In this document: positions 22,406 through 33,339 of the stretch, piece after piece
Layout of the letters: each line of letters opens with the position of its first letter
Numbering within the stretch: the first letter of the stretch is position 1
From: Diphasiastrum complanatum
Taxonomy: Eukaryota; Streptophyta; Lycopodiopsida; Lycopodiales; Lycopodiaceae
DNA: 64,000 bases
Direction: 5' to 3'
Assembly (NCBI GenBank): GCA_029204225.1
Contig: CM055095.1
Coordinates: forward strand, 51,681,836 to 51,745,835
Made by a program: the position numbers and the translations under genes
The notes under the pieces: generated by a model
What the model saw: the letters and a program-made list of their open reading frames with translations, nothing else
Database searches by the model: none
What the model was told of the DNA's origin: nothing

Positions 22406-23122
22406 TGTAAAGATTATTAAAATATTATCTTCCTATCTCGAGTTTGGGCTCATGTCCATGGTGATTTCCACTAAATTACATGTTGTACATAAAAGGAGTG
22501 TGAATTGAGCACATATCCTTCTAGTGTAGCTCAGATTTGAGTTAGATAGGTTCAATTATGATGACATGCAGATGTTTGGATAGCATGCAAAGATTTTTAG
22601 TATGCATGCAAGCCACATGCAACATGCAAAGTAGTATCTGTGATCTACACATGTCTAGGCAGTTTTATGAGTTGACATGCAGTACATGCAACATCCATGC
22701 ATGCAGTTACACATGTGGATCTCTAGTAGTTGAATTAGTTCAGTTAAGTGGACTTTCCATGCAACTCCACTGTAGGAATTCGAGTCTCTCTCATGTAGGG
22801 AAAGCTGGGCATGTTTTGCCATATTGTGAATATAAAGATTTTGGTGTTTTGGACTCATTATCTCTCTACCCGAGTTTTCTATGCTTGATTTTCTCTCTCT
22901 ACCCAAGAGCAGCCACTTTTTCCCATACAGAACACTTAGAATTATTTCTGACATTCATTTCTCATAGTGAAGAGTTAGATTTTTTCATCAGATGTATGCC
23001 ATTGTGCTCTCGCCTTAGATTTTTCAAGCATACTGTTCTTTGATCAATCTTGTGCAATCACAACACCTCAGTAAGATCCTGTAGGGTGTGTGGTGAAGTT
23101 CACACGTGCTAAAAACTTCACA
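22406..23122 (+). repeat. 5' LTR of the copia insertion
   Basis: 717 bp, TG..CA ends. It contains nine CATGCA words within 22565-22705 and a TATA-like box at 22831-22837. It is paired with 26605-27334. Confidence 0.95.
22831..22837 (+). promoter_or_regulatory. TATA-like box in the 5' LTR
   Basis: GAATATAAAGA lies about 290 bp before the LTR end and 125 bp after the CATGCA cluster, a suitable place for the U3/R promoter. The matching site in the 3' LTR (27043-27050) reads TATTGAGA and has lost the box. Confidence 0.5.
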
Positions 23123-23134
23123 TGGTATCAGAGC
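23123..23134 (+). other. Primer-binding site, initiator tRNA-Met type
   Basis: TGGTATCAGAGC follows the LTR end without a gap. This is the standard minus-strand primer site of plant copia elements. Confidence 0.95.
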
Positions 23135-23891
23135 TTCATGCTTTGAAGTGGTGAGGGTGTATACATCAGATCATCAGTGTTTGTGCTTGTAGGAACTCGG
23201 ATTTTAGAGAGGGATTCAAACTCGCTGAGAAGCAAGCAATCTGTGGATCATAAGTGGGTCAAATCAAGGCTTATCTAGCGGAGCTCTGTATGGACAGAGA
23301 GCTCACACGTGTGAAATCGACCTTCATTAATGAGTGCTACTTCTCAAGGAATGATCCAAATTTGATGTTCTATAGCTTGTTGGATAGATATTGAAGAGTA
23401 GAATGTGTTGCTCTTGTTTCTAAATCAATTTGATTTGTTTTTAGAAGAGTTTTAGGCAATTAGAGAGCTTGAGAGGGTACTCAACTTGTGGGATATGCCA
23501 AAGTGAGCACACATCTGTCTTTTTCACCATTTTCATCAATTTTCACTGTCAATCAAGAAGAATTGGATAGAAGTGAGTGTTCTGAGGTCTTAGACTTTTC
23601 ATTTCACACATATTACTATGTTTGAGTTGAAAGTAAGTTCCTAGAGAGTTTATCAGTACTTTGAAACTCGTGGGAGAGATAGACTTCTTGCTTGCATGTG
23701 CTTCTTCTTTTGTGACTAAAGCAAGATCCAAATTCAAGATAGATTGATTTTCTGTATTGAGAATTTGTTCTCACATCTATTGCTAGATTTCATAGGGTGG
23801 ATCAACATCTGTGTTAGATCCTAGATTGAGATAGCAAGCAACATCCTTTCAACTCCATTTTTTATCATTACTAGAATTTCTCACCAAGAAG
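23135..23891 (+). other. Copia leader between primer site and gag
   Basis: About 757 bp of untranslated leader with several stops in all frames. Packaging signals would be expected here, but none can be assigned. Confidence 0.6.
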
Positions 23892-24643
23892 ATGTCTTCA
23901 TCTGGTTCACATTTCTTAGAGCACAGTGAGAGATTAACATCTTCCAATTATGCAATGTGGAAGATCGTAATGGAATCATTGTTGATTCTACATGATGTAA
24001 TGGATATTGTGAGTGGAGATGAAGAAGAACCTGTCGCACCTAATGAAGCTGCAGCATTCCACAAAAGAACTAGAATTGCCCTTCCTTTTTTAAAAATGAA
24101 TGCTACTAATGAAGTGCTAAGAGAGATCAATACATGCACCACTGCCAAGGAAGCTTGGAATACTCTAAAAACAATCTATGAAATCAAAAATACTTCTAGA
24201 TTGCTTACACTTAGAAACCAAATATTTCTAAGTTATCAGAGAGTAGATGAGAGTGCTTCATCATATGTCATGAGACTTAGGATCTTCATCAAGAGTTAGC
24301 TGGTATTAGTGATGCTCTTAAGAACAATGAACTTGTTCAAGTAGTCCTAAATGGACTTAGAGATGAGTATGACAATATTGTGCAGACTTATGCTGTCAGG
24401 GAGGATTTTCCATCCTTGGAGACACTGCAAGGTGTTCTCATTGCTGAAGAAAGCATGCAAGAGAACAAGATGCTGAGGATCAATAGACTTTCTTTGAAAG
24501 ATGGTGGAGATGATAAAGCACTCTTCATCAGAGACAAGTCAAGAGGCAAGGGCAAATGACAACAACACTTCAAGAAGGACAAAGCCAAAGAAGGTGGTGA
24601 GGACCAATCCTCACAAGTTGCAGCATCCAGTGGCAAGAAGAAG
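23892..24643 (+). pseudogene. Copia gag, frameshifted
   Basis: The gag starts MSSSGSHFLEHSERLTSSNY, with the typical L...NY..W...M opening of copia gag (UBN2-type). It runs to a frameshift near 24280-24300, after RLRIF. The second frame continues QELAGISDALKNNELVQVVL and ...LRDEYDNIV, then meets an in-frame TGA at 24557-24559 after RGKGK. Past this stop the same frame leads into the zinc knuckle. Gag would form the virus-like particle; here it cannot be made in one piece. Confidence 0.9.
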
Positions 24644-25989
24644 TTGTCAAAGATCAAGTGTTTTTTCTGTGGCAAGAAAGGACATTATGCATCAAGTTGT
24701 TTCAAGAAGAAGAACCAATCTAAACAAGCTAACCTTACTAATGAGGATGAGTGTTATGGTGTAGAGAGTGAAAGAGAGGATTCATTAATGATGTCTACTT
24801 TTTCATCTTTTCCTTTTAAGAATGAAGAAGTCTGGTGGATAGATAGTGGGGCTAGTTTCCATATGTCTAGTTCTAGGAACTCTTTCACTAATCTCATGTC
24901 ATATCTAGGTGCAAAAAGGTCAATCTATACTGCTAATGATGTAGAGTGTAGGATTGAAGGAATAGGTAGCAATCCATTGCATGCATCATCATCAAAATCT
25001 TTTTGCTTACATGATGTACTGTATGTACCTAGATTATCCAAAAATCTCATTAGTGTAGGACAGTTGTTTGATAGTGGATTGGATGTCAAGTTTCAAGTTG
25101 ACAAGTGTATAATCTCAAGAGAAAATGAAGTTATTGCTAGAGGATCTAGAATTGGTAAGTTGTACAAACTAGATTCTAGGGAGAGTGCTAACATTTCAGA
25201 TATTGCTTATGAGACCAAGGTTCTACAGGAGGATCTGTGGCACACGAGATTGGGTCATCCCAATTTCAAAGCCATGCAGTCTATGGTCAAAGAAGGAAAA
25301 GTTGTTGGTCTACCAAAGACACCGTCAAAGGAGCTTCTACCTTGTGAAGCTTGTGTGTTGGCAAAGTCACACAGAAGGCCTTTTCCTAGATCAAGTATCA
25401 AGACAAAGCAACCATTTGAACTTTACACTCTAATGTTCGTTTCTCATCAACTAAGAGCAAAGGAGGAGCCAACTGCTTTGTCTCTTTTGTAGATGATTAT
25501 ACAAGATATTCTTGGATCTATATGTTGTCTTCAAAAGCCATGGTCTATGATGTTTTTCTTACTTTTAAAGCTTATGTAGAGAAGCGGTTTCCTTTCAAGT
25601 TAAGAGCTTTAAGAAGTGATAGTGGAGGAGAGTACACTTCCAATAAGTTTAAAGATTTTTGTGAGAGAGAGGGTATTCAAAGAGAGTTTTCTTATTCATG
25701 TACTCCTCAGCAAAATGGAGTTGCTGAGAGAAAAAATAGAACTTTGTGTGAATGTGCAAAAGCCATTAGGCTAGAAGCTTCTCTGCCTAAAGAATTTTGG
25801 GGAGAGGCAGTTGCATGTGCAAACTATCTTTGTAATAGGCTTCCAAATCTTGCAATAGGAGGAAAGACACCATTTGAAATGCTGTATAAGAAAAAGCCTA
25901 AGGTAGATCATCTTAGGATTTTTGACTGTGTATGCTTTGTGCATGTGCCTCTAGAAACTAGGAAGAAGGAAGATCCTAGTGCAGTGTAA
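24644..25989 (+). pseudogene. Copia zinc knuckle, protease and integrase
   Basis: The frame 24644-25492 holds a CCHC knuckle (CFFCGKKGHYASSC), the aspartic protease (WWIDSGASFHMSS, with the catalytic DSG) and the GAG-pre-integrase zinc region (LWHTRLGHPNFKAM and CEACVLAKSHRRPF). It stops at 25492 after a frameshift in the segment that normally reads into the integrase core. The core resumes in the frame of 25522: LRSDSGGEYTSNKF with the second catalytic Asp, then FSYSCTPQQNGVAERKNRT with the catalytic Glu, then PFEMLYKKKPKVDHLRIF. Protease, knuckle and the second half of the integrase core are well preserved; the break removes a single enzyme product. Confidence 0.93.
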
Positions 25990-26604
25990 GAAATTTGTAG
26001 AATATGCATCCACTAAAAAAGCATACAAGATTTATTTGCCCTCTACTGACAAAAATGTTGTTAGTAGAGATGTGATCTTCCATGAAGATCAGAAATTTAA
26101 CTTGGATGATGCACAGATCAAGGAGACTCATGCAAGATCAATCATCAATCTTGATGTTGTTCAAGAAGATGTGAGGCCGAGGCTTGAGGAGGAGCAAATT
26201 CAAGCTATCACACCCAGAAGATCTACACGAGCAAGATTCGAGCCAAGGAGGCTCACATATGATGAAGAAGGAAGGCAAGTGGAAGGTGAAATGTCCTACC
26301 ATGCACTTTTTATATCAGATGAAGAGCCTAAGGATGTCCAAGAAGCTTTTCAATCCAAGGAGTGAGTTGAAGCAATGACCCAAGAATTTGAAGCCTTGAT
26401 GTCAAATAACACATGGGAGCTTGTGGAGCCACCAAACAACATGCATGTGATCGGAGAGATCTCATTGGAGCATGTTTCATCTTCAGATTGTGTTGTAGAT
26501 CTTCTCACCAAACCTCTACTCAAGAATGTATTTATGAAGATGAGGTCAAACCTTGGCCTAATTTCGAAGTCTATGTTGATAGGAGCATATATTTTAAGGA
26601 GGAG
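25979..26604 (+). pseudogene. Copia integrase tail joined to RNase H end; RT lost
   Basis: After one more frameshift near 25985 the frame reads KKAYKIYLPSTDKNVVSRDV, the usual copia spacer with IFHED. It ends in an in-frame TGA at about 26363. The next frame reads AMTQEFEALMSNNTWELVEP, the opening of RT. It is followed within about 30 residues by ISLEHVSSSDCVVDLLTKPL, which belongs at the very end of RNase H. The internal deletion therefore removes nearly all of RT and RNase H. A purine-rich tract precedes the LTR at 26605. Confidence 0.88.
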
Positions 26605-27334
26605 TGTGAAGATTATTAAAATATTATCTTCCTATCTCGAGTTTGGGGTCATGTCCATGGTGATTTCCACTAAATTGCATGTTGTACATAAAAGGAGTGT
26701 GAATTGAGCACATATCCTTCTAGTGTAGCTCGAATTTGAGTTAGATAGGTTCAATTATGATGACATGTAGATGTTTAGATAGCATGCAAAGCTTTACTGT
26801 ATGTATGCAAGCCACATGCAATCAGTGCATGCAACATGCAAAGTAGTTTCTATAATCTACACATGTCTAGGCAATTTTATGAGTTGACATGCAATACATG
26901 CAACATCCATGCATGCAGTTACACATGTGGATCTCTGGTAGGTGATTTAGTTCAGTTAAGTGGACTTTCCATGCAACTCCACTGTAGGAATTCGAGTCTC
27001 TCTCATGTAGGGAAAGCTGGGCATGTTTTGCCATATTGTGAATATTGAGATTTTGGTGTTTTGGACTCATTCTCTCTCTATCTGAGTTTTCTATGCTTGA
27101 TTTTCTCTCTCTACCCGAGAGCAGCCTCTTTTTCCCATATAGAACACTTAGAATTATTTCTGACATTCATTTCTCATAGTGAAGAGTTAGATTTTTTCAT
27201 TAGATGTATGCCATTGTGCTCTTGCCTTAGATTTTTCAAGCATACTGTTCTTTGATCAATCTTGTGCAATCACAACAGCTCAGTAAGATCCTGTAGGGTG
27301 TGTGGTGAAGGTCACACGTGCTAAAAACTTCACA
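26605..27334 (+). repeat. 3' LTR of the copia insertion
   Basis: 730 bp, a copy of 22406-23122. It carries an extra short segment near 26820-26832 (ATCAGTGCATGCA) and eight CATGCA words at 26783-26917. Confidence 0.95.
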
Positions 27335-27339
27335 CATGT

Positions 27340-29200
27340 AGCAAATGTATTGTTCTATGCCTTGAAATGCATTTGGATGGTCGCTAGAAAGGTGTTGGAC
27401 TAGACACTGGACTCTCACTTATCTGTCACCCTTCCTTCTCTCTTAATAAGATCATCCCTCAATGATCATTCTGCATAACAACAGTCTCTCTCATAACATG
27501 GCAAATCTGGAGGCATTGAGTTCTCTCATCATTCCAAGTAATGGTGAGTGCAATCATAAGATACCTAAGTCTCTATTTGGCTCCCTCATATCACTCATGC
27601 ACAGGGTAAGGGATTTGAACATAGGCACTAGTTTCAGATCTCAACAATCAGAATCCACAAAAACCTGTAATCACCACCAGGATTCTCACTAAAACACTCC
27701 CACTCACAAATGGTATTCATAATAGACTTTCACCAAAACACCGGAGGGCATTCAGCTGGAACGAATGACCAAAGAGAGCTTAGGAAGATGAGATAATCTA
27801 ATTCATGAGATAGTAAGGCTCTCTCTCTTTCAGAACAACAACATCATGATGTAAAACCAACTGATTCCATCATCTATCTCTCTGTTTGCAGCATAACAAG
27901 ATAATGAGGCTCCTCTTCAACTTAACAGCATGACAAGATCAGGACTAAGTAGCTGGTGTGCAACAACATGTCAAAGAAAAAAGAACTAGAGCCTCATGTT
28001 CAGCATCATCTAGCGCTCTCTCAGCAGCATAGCAGACAATTAGACACACTGGCAATATACTCCAAACTCACTCTCTCATCTCAGACTCTTAACTAAACGT
28101 TTTGTGGGTGTTTTTTATAGAGGGTGGCAGGAAGCCACCTTTCAAACCACCATTTTGCCATTCTTCACTTCCTTTCCCTCTTTTCAGCATGTGTAAACTG
28201 CAAGGCCCATCACATCAGCCACTTTTTTATTCTTAGAACTTTCTCCTTGTACCTGTCCAATGACCTCTGGGCACTTGTGTCCCAAGAAGATTTTTCTAGA
28301 ATTTTGCTTATGCTTTCCAAGGTGATGTAGACACTAAGCTCCCCCATTTGACATGTGGCAAGGGTGTGACGTCACCCAGTGTGATGTCATTATAAAAAAC
28401 ATTTTAACCCCCTATTAGCTCATTAAGCCTTAATCTTAATGAAATAACTTTTGTAAAGGCCATAAAACTTTTGGTCAAGTTGGTTAGTCTTGTTGGCCTC
28501 CCTGGTATTTAATTTTTCCATTCTCATTTGCCTTGTCGATTTTTCTCTGTGACTGCAGTTTTGATGCCGTAAATTGTCATTTGCCCATATTTTCGAAATC
28601 CAATGTGCCCATTCACTGATGTATGCTATTGTCGATTTTCCTATTGCTAATGCCACTGACCGGTTTTCGATTTTGCAAGTTGCTGATGTTGTTATAAGTG
28701 ACACACAGAGCAATCTTGAGAAGAAACTGACCTTTCTTGAAAAACAAAGAGGTTTTTGGTATTAGTAAAATATTTTTGATTACATCAAAAATTTGCTCGG
28801 CATTGCCGACATTTTTATATCCGGGCCAATTTTAAGGCTGTAAAAGTTCTAACTAGCCACATTTAGACAGGCTAGAACCTATTTCTACATGGATCGACAT
28901 TTTTCTTCGATCTTACAAAAAATTTGTCTATCACATATTTCCAACGGTTCTCTGGACCGTTTATAAAAATATATCGTCTATTACTAATTAACGTGTCTAG
29001 CCACTTTAAGGGCGAACTGGGACCCCTTATGGTCCAATATTTTGCGTCAACTTAAGTAGTATTCACAATGTTTTGGTGCTCGTCAAATACTCCGCAATTG
29101 CTTTTTGTCCCAAATTAGCCCGATTTTTTATGTCAAAAATTCGGCTAACAACCTGACCGTGCTGATCCCACCGTACCACAAGTCATGGTAGCACCGAAAA
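27340..29200. other. No gene recognised
   Basis: Mixed sequence. The words ATCAGACTC, CAGCATGACAAG and CTCTCTC recur loosely at 27780-28080. An ORF at 28574-28765 (63 codons) has no known motif. Near 28370-28390 GTGTGACGTCACCCAGTGTG and GATGTCAT form a small inverted set around a TGACGTCA (CRE/bZIP-type) palindrome. Confidence 0.35.
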
Positions 29201-29640
29201 CACGGATCGAAGATGATGACGATAGTGTGCAATTCATCCGGATGTCATCTCATCAAGCCTTGGCACGTAGCACCTTATCGGCCGCACCCACGGACATTAT
29301 GTCGGCCTACCAAATCTTGGGCACTTCGTCCAGGATGCGGTAGCAACCAGAACTATATTGGACGGCCGAGTATTGGAACTAGCTACCAACAACACGCAGC
29401 TGCGAGCAGAAATCACCCAACTCCAGCAAGACCTGCCTTCTTGCAAGTAGCCAATAGGTAGCAAGGGGAAAGGGCCACCCGAAAGACAAAAAGGCACCAT
29501 TTGTAACCATTTTTTTGTAATCGGTGATGGCATCGGATGTAGGTTGTCGGATGCATCGTCAGATGCACTGTCGGATGCAGTCTAAACCTACTGTTGGTTG
29601 TACCTTCGGATGGAAAAGTTGGAAAAAAAATTGGATTTTC
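29200..29640 (+). other. Possible retroelement leader/gag fragment
   Basis: A plus-strand frame beginning at about 29188 reads VAPKTRIEDDDDSVQFIRMS and ...HQALARSTLSAAP before stops. TCGGATGCA and similar words recur at 29525-29580 (TCGGATGTAGGTTG, TCGGATGCATCG, TCGGATGCAG). It is gag-like at best and unassigned. Confidence 0.3.
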
Positions 29641-29737
29641 TAAATACTGTGAAAAAAGAGTAAATCTGATAATAATATACATGATAATGGATCGGATAAA
29701 AAATAGAAAGGAAAAATTGAAAAAATGGAAGTATATT

Positions 29738-31090
29738 TTACACAAGGCTTACCGTAAAGGTATCCTCATAGTAACTCCGTAGTCGGCTACCATTAACCAA
29801 TGTATCTAGGGGTATGCCTTCTAATGTCTCTAACTGCACTACACCAATTGTAAAGATTTTCTTGACAGCGTAAGGACCTTGGCTATGGAATTTTAATTTC
29901 CCAGGATGGACTTTCGAGGATGTATAAAGTAAAACTTTATCACCGTCATGAATGTCCTTAGTTCTGACATGACGATCATGCCAAGCCTTTTGTTGTCTCT
30001 TATGAACTAATTGTGCATGATAGGATATGAGTCGTGTTTCACACAGTTTGGTCAACTTGAAGAGTCTATTATGAACTTGGTATTGATAAGCACTATTGTC
30101 ACACAAGTCGGTGGCATATGCCAAAGTGACGCGTAGAGAAGGAATTAAAATTTCTACTGGCATAATAGCCTCTTGGCCATATACTAGCTCAAATGGTGTT
30201 TTCCATCCCGTGGCTCGTTTCAACTTTGTTAGATATGCTCAGATAGTAGAAAATAATTTTGTTTCCCAATATGATCGACTTGTTTTTACTATCTTGGATA
30301 AAACCTTACAAAATTGTCTTGTTTGTAGATTCATCCAGTCATTAAGAAAATGAGAACCACGATCACTTACAAGTTCTATTGGACAACCAAATTGAGTGAT
30401 AATGTTTTCATAGAGGAAGCGTGCTATGGATTTTGCGTCTGCTTGTCTTGTTGCTCTAGCCTCTATCCATTTTTTTGCATAATTAGTGGCAATGAGGATG
30501 TATCGTGATTGTGTACCATGTGCTGCTGGACTAATAGGTTCAACACAATCAATAACCCATTTGTGAAATGCTCGACTTTCAAGTATTGGAGTAAGGAGAT
30601 GAAATGTCAATGGGACATTGCATAGACCGAATGGCATAACAATATATGCGAATGTGCCAAACTCTGTAACAAACGCCATTCTGAAACGATCTTCAGGAGC
30701 AATTTGGACTAAGAAATAGCCACTAAAACCATCCAGGAAGCTAAAAGCTTATGCTCTTGCCATATCTTCGAGGATTTGTGTGGTTAGAGGTAATGGAAAG
30801 TGATCTTTCTTTGTTTGGTCATTAAGTTTCTTCAAATCCATGCAGATACGGACTTTACCATTTTTCTTTGGCACCACCACAATTGGCGATACCCAACTAG
30901 TGTGCTCGATTTCATAAATGAAACCATCATTGAGAAGCTTCTGAATGTCTTATCTTATCTTCTCTCGATAGGTAGGATTGGTGTGATAGGGTTTCGCTCT
31001 CACAGGCATTGCACCATCTTGTAATGAGATTGCATGCACTGCAACTTCAGAAGGAACTTCCTTCATTTCTTTATAGCTCCATGTGAATCA
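29738..31090 (-). mobile_element. Ty3/gypsy pol remnant: RT joined to integrase, minus strand
   Basis: Read from about 31090 down, the frame contains VKEVPSEVAVHAISLQDGAM, then RT: ...YREKIR, a stop, DIQKLLNDGFIYEIEHTSWV, SPIVVVPKKNGKVRICMDLK, FSFLDGFSGYFLVQIAPEDR and FGTFAYIVMPFGLCNVPLTF. Within a few residues this switches to integrase: FHKWVIDCVEPISPAAHGTQ, SRYILIATNYAKKWIEARAT, FGCPIELVSDRGSHFLNDWM. After a frameshift near 30235 come the integrase end ATGWKTPFELVYGQEAIMPV and the C-terminal domain ...DGDKVLLYTS... down to 29738. The RT active-site half and RNase H are deleted. Motifs are those of plant gypsy elements; I cannot fix the lineage. Confidence 0.92.
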
Positions 31091-31657
31091 GCAAACATTG
31101 GCACTAGTGGCTACTGATAATCTTCTTAAGTCTTGCTAGAGAACTCCGCTATAACAGTCGATTTTACAGTTCTTTTTGTTTTTGTTTGCCTTCTTGCTTT
31201 CTTGCATTCATCTTTTTCACAAGCACGCATTCCATTTTTCTCTAAGATCCAAATTGCATCAGGACACCACCGTCCGCCGACATTTCAACAAAACCGCTAT
31301 CTAACGTCTCTTCACACCAATCCACCAACACTCCCTATCACGCACCATTTAAGGAGGAGAAAGAACAGTCTGAGTCTAAAACAGACAGTCTTAGAACCGT
31401 CTACACCCATTTGCATCCGACGTCCTCTATCCTTGTTTGCATCCGACAACCTATCTCTGTTTGCATCTGACGCCCTCTACTTACATCTGCATCCAACAAC
31501 CTATCTCCGTTTGCTTGTGATGGCCTAGAATTGATGGTGCATCCGATAGCTAGAACCGACGATCTATATATGAACCGCGAGTTGCACTGCTGTAAACTAT
31601 AGCAATCACAACGAACTGCCAAAGACAGTTCCAGCATGTAGGGTATTTGAAGAGCCG
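31091..31657. other. Spacer between the two head-to-head gypsy pieces
   Basis: TGCATC(C/T)GA words (TTTGCATCCGACG, GTTTGCATCCGACAACC, GTTTGCATCTGACGCCC, CATCTGCATCCAACAACC) recur at about 31411-31505 as a short degenerate repeat. ORFs here lack recognisable motifs. Confidence 0.45.
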
Positions 31658-32400
31658 TTGCTTGCTGTCACACTAGCACAACAAAGGGCCTTAGATCAGA
31701 ATAAGGACCCAGCACAACCACAACCTACTGCCAATACTTCCATGATTTCACAATCCTACCCTGACCCTGTAGAAGCTCAAAGGCAATACAATGAATTCCG
31801 AGATGAGTTTGACAGAGCTGAAGAGAGGAATTCTACTCCGCCATCTGCCCAGTTACCTACGCAGGGGCAACCACCACGAGGAATAGAGGTTCTTTTCGAT
31901 GTCTTACAAGCCCAAATCACCATGCCCTTCTACACAACCGTCAAGTTTTCCAAACCCTGCCGGATGCCATATTGCAAAGCTCCCAATAGCCTGATATACG
32001 AGACAACTGAAAAACAATGAAGTGGGTCATAATGTAGATATTAGCTTACTTTACATTGGTGTTGCTAAAGGTAACATCATCACCTTACATGTGAACTACA
32101 AATCTTACCCATCCGTACAAGCCATTCTTGATAGTGGGTCTGGCATGAATATTATCGCCCTGGCCTTAGCCAAAGCATGGGGAATATCCACATTGGAAAA
32201 GCCAAAGTACAAGTTACGAATGGCTAACCAAATAATGACGATGCCTGCAGTCACATAACAAATTATCAATTAAAACTGCGGGTTTGGATTTCACCATAGA
32301 GTGTGTAGTACTAGACTTTCATGATGAACCATACACCTATAATTTCCTTCTTAGAACTCCTTGGTTAGAAATGGTCAGAGTGAGGCTAGAAGAAGAACAA
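31658..32400 (+). mobile_element. Ty3/gypsy remnant: gag tail and retropepsin, plus strand
   Basis: The frame 31658-32020 is a Gln/Pro-rich gag-to-protease linker. The frame 32022-32258 encodes a retropepsin-like domain: GNIITLHVNYKSYPSVQAIL followed by DSGSGMNIIALALAKAWG, with the catalytic DSG and a hydrophobic flap side. After a stop and shift near 32260 it continues AGLDFTIECVVLDFHDEPYT and YNFLLRTPWLE, which matches the end of the retropepsin domain with the conserved LGRPWL-like motif. It lies in opposite orientation to the pol remnant, with 570 bp between them. Confidence 0.8.
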
Positions 32401-33339
32401 GATAGTTTTCGGCAACAGAGATAGAAGAATCTCTATCGATGCCACGAGAAAGATAATTTTGAGGGACCTACAAAGACAATACCTTTAGATCTAAAGAATA
32501 GTAATGAAGACATAGATTGTATTGTGCATGTAGGCATAATGTTTATTGGTTCTACTGATACTGTTTACAGATTCTTATCAGCCTACAGCCGACAGAAACT
32601 CTGCTTCTCTTCTCAATCCTATAGCTTGTAGTATAATGGTGATGTGTCCTACCTATCAGATTGGCACATCTACGGCCTGATCTCGATCCTTGACTGATAA
32701 TGGAAGCTCAACTTAAATCTATGATCTATCAAGACTTAGATATCTACGTTCTACAGTCAGTTTCAGATCTTCGTTGGTTTCTTACAGAATGTAGATTATT
32801 ACTAATTGAATCTAAGCAAGAAATAGTGAATAAGGATGAATCTACTCCTACTGAAATCACCAAATCAACAAAATTGAATGTAACTAAGAATTGCAAATCC
32901 TACAAAGTGTTTATTACACGTATCACTCAACATTTGTAATAAAGACTCCTTAGGGAGTCAAGCACAAAACATCCCCAAACTGAATGCATGAAGATGGAGC
33001 ATAGAAGGAAATGCAAATAAAAGGATTTTCAGTTAACAATTCAACAACATCTCGTTACAATTCTTATGCTCCAAAAGTCGTGGAGGAGGCTCCTCTATAT
33101 ACTCAAGAGTGGGTGAACCCCATTTTATAACATTTTGGGTTCCACCTCTTGATTTGCACATTCTAAGGAAGTCACCTCTTAACTTACACATATTAAGGAG
33201 ACCATCCCTTAACTTACTCATTATTGGGAGGCCTCTTTATCAAAAATACATCTCAAGTTGAGAGAGCCAAAATTACTAACTCCCACATGGTTTTCCATCT
33301 TTTGGGAATTACCACGGGGCTCTTATCCCAACACTAGTA
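32401..33339 (+). other. Continuation of degraded gypsy sequence, unassigned
   Basis: Fragments of open frame (for example 32700-32939, 79 codons) show no recognised domain. They probably belong to the same element as the protease fragment. AAGGAG/ACTCATTA-type words repeat at 33140-33230 (TAACTTACACATATTAAGGA, TAACTTACTCATTATTGGGA). Confidence 0.35.

Larger units (their letters stand above)
22401..27339 (+). mobile_element. Complete-ended Ty1/copia insertion with internal deletion
   Basis: A full insertion can be delimited. The target duplication CATGT lies at 22401-22405 and 27335-27339. The LTRs are 22406-23122 (717 bp) and 26605-27334 (730 bp), both starting TGT.AAGATT and ending ACTTCACA. 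The primer site is directly after the 5' LTR, and a purine tract (AAGGAGGAG) lies just before the 3' LTR. Inside are gag, zinc knuckle, protease and integrase in copia order. The protein then runs from the opening of RT (NNTWELVEPP) straight into the last residues of RNase H (VDLLTKPLLKNVFMKMRSNL), so most of RT and RNase H has been lost. Several frameshifts and stops are also present. The LTRs differ by scattered substitutions and one small indel region, so it is not brand new. Confidence 0.95.

Noticed and set aside
27600-27650. GGATTTGAACATAGG as a tRNA B box on the minus strand
   Set aside because: No A box at proper distance and no acceptor or anticodon stem.
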